Origin: Actinomycetota bacterium
GTDB taxonomy: Bacteria > Actinomycetota > Thermoleophilia > Miltoncostaeales > Miltoncostaeaceae
Length of the DNA stretch: 64,000 nucleotides
Reading direction: 5' to 3'
NCBI GenBank assembly: GCA_016870155.1
Contig: VGCE01000009.1
Location: 1 to 64,000 of the forward strand
Numbering within the stretch: the stretch's first letter is position 1; every line of letters starts with the position of its first letter. Both the position numbers and the translations under genes were made by a program. This document shows, in pieces, positions 54,389 to 62,471 of the stretch. Below the pieces are notes generated by a model. The model did no database searches, was not told the origin of the DNA, and saw only the letters and a program-made list of their open reading frames with translations.

Positions 54389-56047
54389 CTAGCGCTTCAC
54401 CTTCACACCGGCCTCTTCGCGATCCCAGGTGTCCGCCGTAATGCCCTCGTCGCGCAGCTTGACCTTCTGCACGCGCTCGGTGGGCGTCTTGGGCAGGGCA
54501 TCCACGAACCGGATGTAGCGCGGCACCATGAAGTACGGCATGCGCTCGGCCATGAACTCGGTGAGCTCAACCATGTCCGGCACGTCGCCCTCGGCCACGC
54601 ACACGATCATGATCTCATCCTCGCTCGAGGCACCCTCGCCGGCCTTCACGCCGATGGCGGCGGCTTCCTTCACGTTGGGGTGCTCCGACACCTGGCGCTC
54701 CACCTCCATCGACGAGACGTTCTCGCCGCGGCGCCGGATGTAGTCCTTCACGCGGTCCATGAAGTAGATGTACCCGTCGTCGTCCATGCGGCCGAGGTCG
54801 CCGGTGTGGAGCTTCAGGTTCTTGAAGTCATCCGCCGTCTTCTCGGGCATGCCGTAGTAGGCACGCATGATGATGTTCGGGATCTTCATATCCACCACGA
54901 TCTCGCCCGGGGTGTCGGCGGGAAGCGGGCGGTCGGTGCCCGGCTCCACGATGAACACCTCGTAGCCGGGGTTGGCCCGGCCGATCGAGCCCGGCACCGG
55001 CGGCTGCGTGGGGTCCATGTAGGTAGCCATGCCGGTCTCGGTGAGGCCATAGCCCTCGATGAACTTGACGCCGAAGCGGTCCTGGAAGTCGTAGTAGATG
55101 TCCTTCGGCGTCGGCGCGGCGAACACGGTGTGCACCTTGTGCGCCTTGTCGAGGTCCGACGGCGGGATGTTCCAGATGAAGTACGACACCGCGCCGATCG
55201 AGTTGAAGATGGTGGCCTCGGCGTCGATCACCTGCTGCCAGAACTGGCTCGACGAGAAGCGCTCCACGTATGCGATGCGGGCGCCGGCGACCAGGGCCGG
55301 GTAGCCCGACAGCACCTGGGCGTTGCTGTGGAACAGCGGCAGGCACGAGAAGAAGGTGTCCTCCGCCAGCTCCTCCTGCGACCGGCCGGCGGTGGCCGAC
55401 ACGACCTCCAGCAGGCCGCGTGCCGAGAAGTAGTCGGCGGCGTTCTGCTTGATCACGCCCTTCGAGCGACCGGTGGTGCCTGAGGTGAACATGATGCGGG
55501 CGTCATCCACCCACGAGTACTCCACGCCGTCGGGCTCGCTATCGGGCGAGTCCATCAGCGCCTCGAGCGTCTCCCACTTGAACGACGGGTCGGGGCCCTC
55601 CTGGTTGCCCGTCTTCATCACGATGACGTGCTCCAGCATCGGGAGCTCCTTCGCGATGAAGTCCAGGCGGTCGAGGAAGATGTCCGAGATGAACAACTTC
55701 TTGGCCTCGACGAGGTTGATGGTCCAGGACAGGAAGTCACCCTTGTAGGCGGTGTTGATCGACGACATCACGGCGCCGGCCTTGAGGACTCCGTACCAGA
55801 CCGGCAGGAACTCCTCGCAGTTCGGCAGCATCACGCTGACCGACTCACCGTGCGTCACGCCGCGGGCCAGGAGGCCGTTGGCCACGCGGTTGGCGCGGGC
55901 GTTGACCTCGCCGTAGCTCACCCACCCGTTGTCCGCGAACTTCAGGTAGTCGCGGTCCGGGTGCGCCTCGGCCTTCTCGCGCAGCACTTTGGCAAGGATC
56001 CACTGGGTGGGATCCTCCTTCGCGTACCAATCACTCCAGTCAGCCAT
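54389..56047 (-). CDS. Acyl-CoA synthetase (AMP-binding enzyme)
   Basis: 552 residues from ATG 56047, with AGGAGAG upstream. It activates a carboxylic acid with ATP and CoA via an acyl adenylate. The phosphate loop is MFTSGTTGRSKGV. EGYGLTETGMATYMDP and HTGDLGRMDDDGYIYFMDR are AMP-binding motifs. The C-terminal segment RRRGENVSSMEVERQVSEHP and K in TPTERVQKVKLRDEG complete the ANL pattern. The substrate is not predictable. It probably supplies the thioester used by the thiolase genes on either side. Confidence 0.9.
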   Translation of the reverse strand: MADWSDWYAKEDPTQWILAKVLREKAEAHPDRDYLKFADNGWVSYGEVNARANRVANGLLARGVTHGESVSVMLPNCEEFLPVWYGVLKAGAVMSSINTAYKGDFLSWTINLVEAKKLFISDIFLDRLDFIAKELPMLEHVIVMKTGNQEGPDPSFKWETLEALMDSPDSEPDGVEYSWVDDARIMFTSGTTGRSKGVIKQNAADYFSARGLLEVVSATAGRSQEELAEDTFFSCLPLFHSNAQVLSGYPALVAGARIAYVERFSSSQFWQQVIDAEATIFNSIGAVSYFIWNIPPSDLDKAHKVHTVFAAPTPKDIYYDFQDRFGVKFIEGYGLTETGMATYMDPTQPPVPGSIGRANPGYEVFIVEPGTDRPLPADTPGEIVVDMKIPNIIMRAYYGMPEKTADDFKNLKLHTGDLGRMDDDGYIYFMDRVKDYIRRRGENVSSMEVERQVSEHPNVKEAAAIGVKAGEGASSEDEIMIVCVAEGDVPDMVELTEFMAERMPYFMVPRYIRFVDALPKTPTERVQKVKLRDEGITADTWDREEAGVKVKR

Positions 56048-56094
56048 CGCCGTTTCTCTCCTCGTGAGGCTCTCGGTTAGCGGTGCCCGCGGCG

Positions 56095-56526
56095 TCAGGC
56101 GGGCGTGAACTTGGGCAGGGTGATCTCGTCGGTGACGTCGTCGAAGACGATCTGCACCTTCATGCCGATCTTGACGTTCTCGGGGTCCAGCGACGGGTAA
56201 CCATCCTCGTCCTTCACGAGGATGGTCATCATGCGCGGGCCCTCGTCGAGGTCGACCAGCGCCACGATGTGCGGCGGGTCGCCCTTGTAGGCCTTGCTCG
56301 GCCCGATGAAATGGACTGAGTACGTATAGATGGTGCCGTTGCCCGTCGCCTCGATCCACGATGTGCGGCTCAGCGTGCCGGGGGCATACCTTCGCGGGTA
56401 CCAGAACGGCTTGCCGGTGTCGTCGGCAGGCAGCAGGAACCTGTGCTCCTTCAGGGCCTCCCAGAACTCCTGGTCCTCGGGACGCAGGTCGGGGAGGGGC
56501 TTGGTGTATTCGGGCTTCTCGGACAT
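56095..56526 (-). CDS. DUF35-like OB-fold protein without zinc cysteines
   Basis: 143 residues. The OB-fold (TWIEATGNGTIYTYSVHF-like part and PPHIVALVDLDEGPRMMTIL) matches DUF35. The N-terminal rubredoxin-like zinc site is degenerate: FLLPADDTGKPFWYPRRY has no Cys where CxxC pairs are expected, so no zinc is bound. It lies 36 bases after the Ltp2-like thiolase, whose relatives form aldolases with a DUF35 partner. Confidence 0.82.
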   Translation of the reverse strand: MSEKPEYTKPLPDLRPEDQEFWEALKEHRFLLPADDTGKPFWYPRRYAPGTLSRTSWIEATGNGTIYTYSVHFIGPSKAYKGDPPHIVALVDLDEGPRMMTILVKDEDGYPSLDPENVKIGMKVQIVFDDVTDEITLPKFTPA

Positions 56527-56562
56527 GTCGCGGTGCCTCCTGGTTCTCGTCGTGGCAGTGGG

Positions 56563-57801
56563 CTATGCCGCCGACGGCGGCTCGCTGGAGAGCACCAGCG
56601 CGCTCGTGGCCGCGAGGATGCCGCCCGACCCGTTCGTGATCGCGAGCTTCGCGCCGGGAACCTGGTGGTTGCCGCCGTTGTACTCGGTCTTGTCCGAATC
56701 ATCGGCCTCGCCGCGCAGTTGCAGTACGGCCTCGACGATGTGATGCATGGCACCGAGGTGCGCCTGGCGAATGAGCCCGCCGTGCGTGTTCATGGGGAGC
56801 TTGCCGCCCAGCTTGGCGTTGCCCTCCAGCACCCAGTCACCCGCCTCGCCGGGGCCGCAGATGCCGAAGCCCTCCAGCGCGATGAGCGGGGTGAACGAGA
56901 ACGAGTCGTAGATCTCGGCCACGTCGAGGTCCTGCGGGGTGATGCCGGCGACCTCCATCGCGCGACGGCCGGCGCGGCCGAGCCCGTCGCGCACCGAGGC
57001 CACCGACTCGGCCTCGGAGATGTACTGGTGCGAGAAGCCCTCGCCGATGCCGGTGATGTACACGGGCTTCTTCTTCATGTTCTTGGCGCGGGACTTTGTG
57101 GTGACGATGAACGCCGCGGCGCCATCGCTCACCAGCGAGCAATCCTTCGCGTGGAATGGGGTGGCGATCCAGCGGTCGGCCATGATGTCGTCGATGGTCT
57201 CGACATCGCGGAGCATGGCGTTCCACTTGAGGGCGGCGTGCTCCGACTGGGTGGCCACCACGGCCGCCAGGGCCTCCTGCGGGATGTCGTGCTCGTACAT
57301 GTAGCGCTGGGCGAGCAGGCCGTATCCGCCGATGGTGGTCAGGCCGAAGGGGGCCTCGTACGCGCCGTGGCTCATCTCGCGGGCCATGGCGATCATTCCC
57401 GACGCCGAGATGCCCGAGCGGGTGTTGTCGCCGCGCACGCACAGCACGACCTCCGCGAGGCCGGCGTCGATGGCCATTGCGGCCTGGACGGCCATCAGGG
57501 GCGCCGTGGCACCGCCGACGGCGACAGAGGAGAAGTAGCCGGGCTTCATGCCCATGTAGTCGGCCAGCGTCGTCGAGTGCATCAGCGTCGACTCCACGAA
57601 CGAGAACGCGGTGACGATGCCGTCAACGTCCTTGAGCTCGAGGCCGGCGTCCTCAAGGGTGATGCGGGTGACCTCGGTGAGCAGCTCGAACGAGCCGCGG
57701 TCCGAGATGATGCCCTGCTCTGTCTCACCCACACCGGCGATGCAGATGCCCTTCTTCAGCATCCGGCGCGCTTGCTTGACGTCCGGCGTTCCCTCTGCCA
57801 T
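56563..57801 (-). CDS. Ltp2-like thiolase-fold aldolase
   Basis: 412 residues from ATG 57801, with GTGGAGGA upstream. It belongs to the SCP-x/lipid-transfer thiolase group. The nucleophile position reads VAVGGATAPLMAV with no Cys, and the C-terminal box is THGGLIRQAHLGAMHH, both typical of Ltp2-like retro-aldolases that cleave steroid side-chain CoA esters with a DUF35 partner. The DUF35 gene follows 36 bases later. Steroid substrate cannot be inferred. It is the first gene of the six-gene operon. Confidence 0.82.
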   Translation of the reverse strand: MAEGTPDVKQARRMLKKGICIAGVGETEQGIISDRGSFELLTEVTRITLEDAGLELKDVDGIVTAFSFVESTLMHSTTLADYMGMKPGYFSSVAVGGATAPLMAVQAAMAIDAGLAEVVLCVRGDNTRSGISASGMIAMAREMSHGAYEAPFGLTTIGGYGLLAQRYMYEHDIPQEALAAVVATQSEHAALKWNAMLRDVETIDDIMADRWIATPFHAKDCSLVSDGAAAFIVTTKSRAKNMKKKPVYITGIGEGFSHQYISEAESVASVRDGLGRAGRRAMEVAGITPQDLDVAEIYDSFSFTPLIALEGFGICGPGEAGDWVLEGNAKLGGKLPMNTHGGLIRQAHLGAMHHIVEAVLQLRGEADDSDKTEYNGGNHQVPGAKLAITNGSGGILAATSALVLSSEPPSAA

Positions 57802-58002
57802 TCCGTAGTCCTCCACGTGGTTTGAATCGGTCGCGGGCGCGGCGGAGACGACCACCGAACCCGAGGGCATCGGGACGCCTTGGCAACGACCGGAACGTGA
57901 TCGAGCGACCCTGTGATGGGTCACGCTGCTTACCGGTTGAGGAAGTTACCCACCCGGGGGCGGCTTTGCACGAGAACGGTCATCGGCCCCTGTGACGGTG
58001 AG

Positions 58003-58443
58003 TCAGGCGTCAGGAGCGCCGCGCAGGGGCAGGCCCGCGCGAAGCTCGGAAATGCCCTCGGCGCACACGCCGTGCTCCAGCCACGGGCACCCCTTGCACA
58101 GGTGCGTAAGGTCATCCGGGGCCACGCGCTCGCGCACCCGGGCCCGCAGGTCGTCCCAGGGCATCTCGACACCCGACTCCACGCCCAGCACCCCGGCCAC
58201 GCGGGCGTCCTGGCGCACCACCGACTGGCCGTACTGCAGGCAGCCGCCTACCGAGAGCGACGGGCAGGCCCTGCACACGGCGTCCGATCCCACCCGCACG
58301 AGCACGCGGATCCCCGGCTCATCGCGAAGGCGCGCCACGATGCCCGCCAGCGACGCCACGAAGCCCTCCGAGTAGCCCATTCCCCGGAACCCATGCACGC
58401 ACAGCGCATGGTGGGCGCTCAGCTCGATGAGGTCGTCGGGCAT
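58003..58443 (-). CDS. DUF1284 family protein
   Basis: 146 residues. LSAHHALCVHGFRGMGYSEG is the family signature (H, C, FxGxGYS). Further cysteines (CRACPSLSVGGC and LCKGCPWLEHGVC) suggest a metal or iron-sulfur site. TAGCCT sits 6 bases before the ATG. The function of DUF1284 is not established. It is a lone minus-strand gene between the thiolase operon and gene 58469. Confidence 0.78.
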   Translation of the reverse strand: MPDDLIELSAHHALCVHGFRGMGYSEGFVASLAGIVARLRDEPGIRVLVRVGSDAVCRACPSLSVGGCLQYGQSVVRQDARVAGVLGVESGVEMPWDDLRARVRERVAPDDLTHLCKGCPWLEHGVCAEGISELRAGLPLRGAPDA

Positions 58444-58449
58444 GGCTGC

Positions 58450-58455
58450 AGGCTA
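58450..58455 (-). promoter_or_regulatory. -10 hexamer TAGCCT, leaderless start
   Basis: TAGCCT on the minus strand ends 6 bases before the ATG at 58443. Confidence 0.5.
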
Positions 58456-58468
58456 ATGCCCCCCGCGG

Positions 58469-59197
58469 CTAGGCGCCGGCGGTGTCGAGGCGCGGGGGGC
58501 CGGCCGCCATGAGGGCGTCGGCAATGGCCTCGGTGAGGAACTGCACGCGCGCCCACAGCAGGGCGGCCTCGCGGGCGCGGGCGGTCTCGGGCGCGCGCTC
58601 CCACAGCGGAGCGGCAACGTCGGAGCCCGACAGCCCCTCGGGAGTGGTGCGCGCGACAGCGTCGTCCACCAGCTCGCGGTTTCTGAGCAGGTGCTCCGAC
58701 TGCCACTCGGTCACGCGCCTCGCGAACGCCGGGCCGTCGTCCCCGCCGGGGTGGCACGTGGTGCCGATGCCCTCGGCGAACAGCCGGCCGAGCGATCGCA
58801 GCTCCACCTCGCGGTGGTCGTCGTTCGGGTCGGCGGCGCGCCCGCGCTGCTCGGCCCTGGACTCCTCGTCGAGCCGCAGGGCCTCAAGGCGCTCCTCGCC
58901 CGATGCCAGCCACTTGTCCATACCTGAGGTGAAGTCGGCGGGCGCGGCGGTCCAGTTGGCCTGGATCGCCGCGGCCAGGTGCCGCAGCCACGCGCGGGCG
59001 GATGCCTGCCGGGCGCGGTCGAGCCGCTCCTCCGGGTTGGGGAGCCCCTGCCCGCCCTCGGCGGCCATGAACTCCTGGATCAGGGCCTTCGAGCCCTCCT
59101 CCTTCATCTTCTCGTCGAGGGCGGGGCGGTTGTCGACCATCCAGGCGACGAGGGTCGCCCCGAGCTGCTCGGCGCTGTACTCCTGTTCATCAGGCAC
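58469..59197 (-). CDS. Protein of unknown function
   Basis: 242 residues from GTG 59197, with TAGCGT 6 bases upstream. It is soluble, helical and acidic, with segments such as RARQASARAWLRHLAAAIQA and ALLWARVQFLTEAIADALMA. No domain was recognised. It lies divergent from gene 59260, 62 bases apart. Confidence 0.6.
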   Translation of the reverse strand: MPDEQEYSAEQLGATLVAWMVDNRPALDEKMKEEGSKALIQEFMAAEGGQGLPNPEERLDRARQASARAWLRHLAAAIQANWTAAPADFTSGMDKWLASGEERLEALRLDEESRAEQRGRAADPNDDHREVELRSLGRLFAEGIGTTCHPGGDDGPAFARRVTEWQSEHLLRNRELVDDAVARTTPEGLSGSDVAAPLWERAPETARAREAALLWARVQFLTEAIADALMAAGPPRLDTAGA

Positions 59198-59203
59198 GCG
59201 GCG

Positions 59204-59209
59204 ACGCTA
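59204..59209 (-). promoter_or_regulatory. -10 hexamer TAGCGT, leaderless start
   Basis: TAGCGT on the minus strand ends 6 bases before the GTG at 59197. Confidence 0.5.
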
Positions 59210-59259
59210 CCATCGGCTCCCGAAACCCGGTAACCGAGATCGGTGACTAAGGAGAACTG

Positions 59260-59559
59260 GTGGCCGACGATCCGTACTACAGCAAGGAGACCGATACCTA
59301 TCGCGTGATCCACAAGGGTCACCCGAGCGCGTCTGCGGTGACGAACACCGAGGGTGTCACGGTCTTCTTCGACCCGGACAACAACGACGTCCTGGGCTTC
59401 TCGATCGCGAACTTCTCGAAGTACTACGAGGACCACGTCACACCCGAGGGCGAGTTCGAGGTAGTGCTCCCGGCCCGCGTGCCGGCGAACCTCGAGGAGG
59501 AGATGGACTTCGACGAGGAGAGCATGACCACCAACGTCAGGATCGCCGAGATCTACTAG
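59260..59559 (+). CDS. Small acidic protein related to the one at 46279
   Basis: 99 residues from GTG 59260, with AAGGAG upstream. VTVFFDPDNNDVLGFSIANF followed by SKYYEDHVTPEGEFEVVLPA parallels the core of the protein at 46279 (VVGFTIPNF, WYAKNYPDGGEWELDLP). A DUF2283-like fold is possible. The C-terminal end (EEEMDFDEESMTTNV) is acidic. No catalytic motif was seen. Confidence 0.62.
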   Translation: MADDPYYSKETDTYRVIHKGHPSASAVTNTEGVTVFFDPDNNDVLGFSIANFSKYYEDHVTPEGEFEVVLPARVPANLEEEMDFDEESMTTNVRIAEIY

Positions 59560-59685
59560 CCCTCCGGCGGTACTCGCGCCGTCCCACCCGGCGGCCCGTA
59601 GAGGCCCTCCCCCTTTCGCGGTATCGATGCAGCCGGAGGGGGCGTCGCGGCACGGGCCGGCAGGCGGGAGATCGGTGGGATCTGG

Positions 59686-60438
59686 TCAGCGGGACAGCAG
59701 GTCTGCGACCCCGGGAAGCACCTCGGGCGACGGGCGGGGGATGATCAACGTGGCATAGCGACCGTAGTGCGTGCGCGTGGTGCCCACGATGGCCAGCTTC
59801 GATCCATGCCTGAGCGGCACGGAGGGCAGCATGGCCATGGGGTCGGTGCGCAACTGGGTGTCGATCACCAGGAAGAGGTCGCTCCACGCGGCCATGTCCC
59901 AGGCGCGGATGATCGCCTGCTCCACCAGGGGCTCCCCCCACAGCGTGCCCGTGGGCCGAAGCGGATAGCCGCAGCCGTCGCGCGTGCAGCGCGGCACGCC
60001 GTCGTCGGATGCCGCGGCGAGCCCTCTTACCTCGGAAAGCGCGTAGACGTCGTCGCACCGCGTGCACCGGCACGACAGCACGTTGGCGTGCACCTCGATC
60101 AGGTCGCCCTCCCCGGCCTTGCCGTGCAGGTGATCCACCGCCTGCGTGATGATCGCCTTGATCACCCCTGCGGCCTCGAGCCGCCCGAGCGCCACGTGTG
60201 CCTCGGTCACCTCGCGCTGCGATGCCTCCACCGCGCGGGGCAGCCAGTTGTCCCAGAATCGCGCCGGCTCGGTGAGCAGGACCTCGAGGCTCGCGGCCTC
60301 CCCCCAAGCGCTGCCGGCGGCCTTGGCCTCGGTTTCCTCGGTGGCGCCCAGGCGCACGCCGGTCATGGCCACGCAGCGGTCCGACTGGGCGAGCAGGTCG
60401 GCGAGCGCCCGGATGTCCGCATCGAGATCGTCCGCCAT
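59686..60438 (-). CDS. Degenerate sirtuin-like protein
   Basis: 250 residues with the sirtuin layout but altered NAD site. The GAGISxxSGIPDFR loop is replaced by TGVRLGATEETEAKAAG; TQNID is TQAVDHLH (Asn to Ala). The catalytic His is kept as H117 in EVHAN, as are zinc cysteines C125, C128, C151 and C156. It may bind a different nucleotide or be non-catalytic. TAGGCT lies 6 bases before the ATG. A canonical sirtuin is present at 22583. Confidence 0.7.
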   Translation of the reverse strand: MADDLDADIRALADLLAQSDRCVAMTGVRLGATEETEAKAAGSAWGEAASLEVLLTEPARFWDNWLPRAVEASQREVTEAHVALGRLEAAGVIKAIITQAVDHLHGKAGEGDLIEVHANVLSCRCTRCDDVYALSEVRGLAAASDDGVPRCTRDGCGYPLRPTGTLWGEPLVEQAIIRAWDMAAWSDLFLVIDTQLRTDPMAMLPSVPLRHGSKLAIVGTTRTHYGRYATLIIPRPSPEVLPGVADLLSR

Positions 60439-60444
60439 CGGCGC

Positions 60445-60450
60445 AGCCTA
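60445..60450 (-). promoter_or_regulatory. -10 hexamer TAGGCT, leaderless start
   Basis: TAGGCT on the minus strand ends 6 bases before the ATG at 60438. It lies at the very end of the upstream MFS gene (stop at 60448). Confidence 0.45.
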
Positions 60451-61638
60451 CGAGACCACGACGGGCTCGGGGCGGCGCAGGGCGTCCACCGCGCGGATTC
60501 CCACGGTGCCCACCCACAGGGCCGCGCATGCGCTGGTGACGGCCAGGATCAGCAGCGCCGTGGTGAGCCCGAGGGCGTCGGCCAGCACGCCCACGACCAG
60601 CAGCGGAATGGAGAACCCGCCCAGGTAGCAGGCCACGTAGTAGGCCGAGAGCAGCTTGCCGCGATGCTCCACGGGCGCGATCTCGGTGGTGAGGTCCACG
60701 CCCCCCTTCATGATCAGCCCGCACGCCGCGCCGGTGATGGCCACGCTCACCAGCAGCAGGGTCTCCGACTTCAACGGCGCGGCCGCCACCGCGCCGAAGA
60801 ACGCCACCGCGCCCACGGCGAGGCCGATGAGAATCGCGCGGCGCGGCGCCATGTTGGGCACCAAGGCCTGGCTTATCGCGCCGCTCACCAGCACCAGGAA
60901 CCCCGCGGCGCCCACCAGGGCGTAGCTGGTGATGCCGAGCACCCGCACAGTGAACACCGGGATCAGCGACAGCGACACGCCGTCGAAGAGGCTGAGGATC
61001 ATCCCTGACGGCACGAGCACCCGCCAGAACACCGACCTCCCGCGCGCGGGTACCTCGAGTGCCAGGCGAATCGGACGCCGGCCGCGCTCGATCACGGTCT
61101 CGGGCAGGAACACCACGATGCCCGCGGCGATCGTTAGCAGCACGAGGTGCGCTGCGAAGGGCAGCTGGAACGGATCGGGCGCGTACTGGATGAGGATTCC
61201 GCAGATGCCCGGGCCCAGCCCGAGGCCCAGCCGCACCGAGATGCTGGCGAGCGCCGACGAGAACCGTCGCTTGCCCGTGGGGCTGGCATCGACCAGGAAC
61301 GCCGTGCAGGTTCCGAAGAACGCCCCGGTCGCCGCGCCCTGCAGCCCGCGGGCGATGAGCAACCCGGTGAGGCCGGGCTCGCTGAGGATGATCACCTGCG
61401 CCACGGCCAGCGTTCCGATGGCGCCGAGCAGCACCGGGCGCCGGCCGATCTGGTCGGAGAACTGCCCCAGCGTGAGCATCGACGGCACCAGCGCCGCCAC
61501 GTAACAGAGCAGGAAGAGCGTGACGACGGTGTCGTTGAAGCCCAGATCCTCCTGGTAGAGCGGGATGAGGGGGGTGATGAGGCTGGTGCCCATCGCGAAG
61601 AAGAGCAGCACCACCCATGTCCGCCACACGCGCCCCAT
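60448..61638 (-). CDS. MFS transporter
   Basis: 396 residues from ATG 61638, with about 12 membrane helices. LTLGQFSDQIGRRPVLLGAI between helices 2 and 3 is the MFS signature, and LLIARGLQGAATGAFFGTCT follows in helix 4. The group is DHA1-like drug or metabolite exporters. TAGAGT lies 8 bases before the start, which rejects the longer in-frame extension. The sirtuin-like gene starts 9 bases downstream. Confidence 0.82.
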   Translation of the reverse strand: MGRVWRTWVVLLFFAMGTSLITPLIPLYQEDLGFNDTVVTLFLLCYVAALVPSMLTLGQFSDQIGRRPVLLGAIGTLAVAQVIILSEPGLTGLLIARGLQGAATGAFFGTCTAFLVDASPTGKRRFSSALASISVRLGLGLGPGICGILIQYAPDPFQLPFAAHLVLLTIAAGIVVFLPETVIERGRRPIRLALEVPARGRSVFWRVLVPSGMILSLFDGVSLSLIPVFTVRVLGITSYALVGAAGFLVLVSGAISQALVPNMAPRRAILIGLAVGAVAFFGAVAAAPLKSETLLLVSVAITGAACGLIMKGGVDLTTEIAPVEHRGKLLSAYYVACYLGGFSIPLLVVGVLADALGLTTALLILAVTSACAALWVGTVGIRAVDALRRPEPVVVS

Positions 61639-61646
61639 TGGCCCGG

Positions 61647-61652
61647 ACTCTA
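61647..61652 (-). promoter_or_regulatory. -10 hexamer TAGAGT, leaderless start
   Basis: TAGAGT on the minus strand ends 8 bases before the ATG at 61638. Confidence 0.45.
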
Positions 61653-61666
61653 TGGCGTGCGGGCGC

Positions 61667-62449
61667 CTACGTGGCGCGCAGCGCGACCGCATGCCAGCGG
61701 CCCACCGACTCGCGGCACACCTGCGCCAGGCCGCGCATACCCCAGGCGGCCGCCACGTCGTCCATGTCGTCGGCCTGCAGGCCCGACACCAGCACGGCCG
61801 CGGGCACGGGATCACCCGGCACCGACAGCAGGGCGTCCTGCGCCACCCGGGGGGCGTTCACCAGCACAACGCGACCCGCCACCTCATCGGGCGCGAGCAC
61901 GCCCAGGGCCGCACGGCGCACCGAGACCAGGGCATCGAGCCCGCTGGCCCATGCCGACTCCCGGGCCTGCGTGACGGCCTGCGGGTCCAGGTCCACGGCC
62001 AGCACCGGGCCCCGCCCCAGGCGCGCCCACGCGAGCGCGAGGATGCCGCTGCCGCATCCGGCATCGAGCGCCGGGCCATCGGGAAGGTCGGCGAGCATGT
62101 CCAGGCACATGCCCGTGGTGGCGTGCTCGGCAAGGCCGAAGCCCTCGCCATCCACCAGCACCACCTCGGGCATGCCGGGCGGGGCGGGCGCATGGCCCGG
62201 CGAGCGGCGGTACACGCCGCCGCCCACCGCCGCGGGAAACGGCAGCGGAGCAGCGGGCCGGTCATCGGGCCGCCACGGCAGCGCCACGGTCGCCAGCCGC
62301 GCGCGCTGCTCATGGACGTCCCGGCCACCCGCGAGCGGCGCCAGCACAAGTCCGCCGGGCACCCAGCCAACGGGCTCCAGACCGGCCAGCAGCGGGAACT
62401 GCGCAGCCAGCGCCGCCGGGTCGCCGCTGACCACGATGCGGGACGGCAC
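61667..62449 (-). CDS. SAM-dependent methyltransferase, PrmA-like
   Basis: 260 residues from GTG 62449 (AGGAG 4 bases upstream). Motif I is ALDAGCGSGILALAWARLG, followed by VLAVDLDPQAVTQARESA, as in ribosomal L11 and related methyltransferases. VNAPRVAQDALL replaces the usual NPP catalytic motif with NAP, so the target is uncertain. The N-terminal ~100 residues are a Pro/Val-rich domain. It is divergent from the aldehyde dehydrogenase at 62472. Confidence 0.72.
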   Translation of the reverse strand: MPSRIVVSGDPAALAAQFPLLAGLEPVGWVPGGLVLAPLAGGRDVHEQRARLATVALPWRPDDRPAAPLPFPAAVGGGVYRRSPGHAPAPPGMPEVVLVDGEGFGLAEHATTGMCLDMLADLPDGPALDAGCGSGILALAWARLGRGPVLAVDLDPQAVTQARESAWASGLDALVSVRRAALGVLAPDEVAGRVVLVNAPRVAQDALLSVPGDPVPAAVLVSGLQADDMDDVAAAWGMRGLAQVCRESVGRWHAVALRAT

Positions 62450-62457
62450 GGCGCTCC

Positions 62458-62463
62458 TAGACT
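62458..62463 (+). promoter_or_regulatory. -10 hexamer TAGACT, leaderless start
   Basis: TAGACT ends 8 bases before the GTG at 62472. Confidence 0.45.
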
Positions 62464-62471
62464 CACCCACC

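Noticed and set aside
59560-59640. Nine-base inverted repeat CCCTCCGGC/GCCGGAGGG as terminator
   Set aside because: The arms are separated by more than 60 bases and chance pairing is likely in this composition.
61617-62471. Upstream extension of the aldehyde dehydrogenase
   Set aside because: It runs antisense through the methyltransferase gene; family homology begins after GTG 62472, which has a promoter hexamer.
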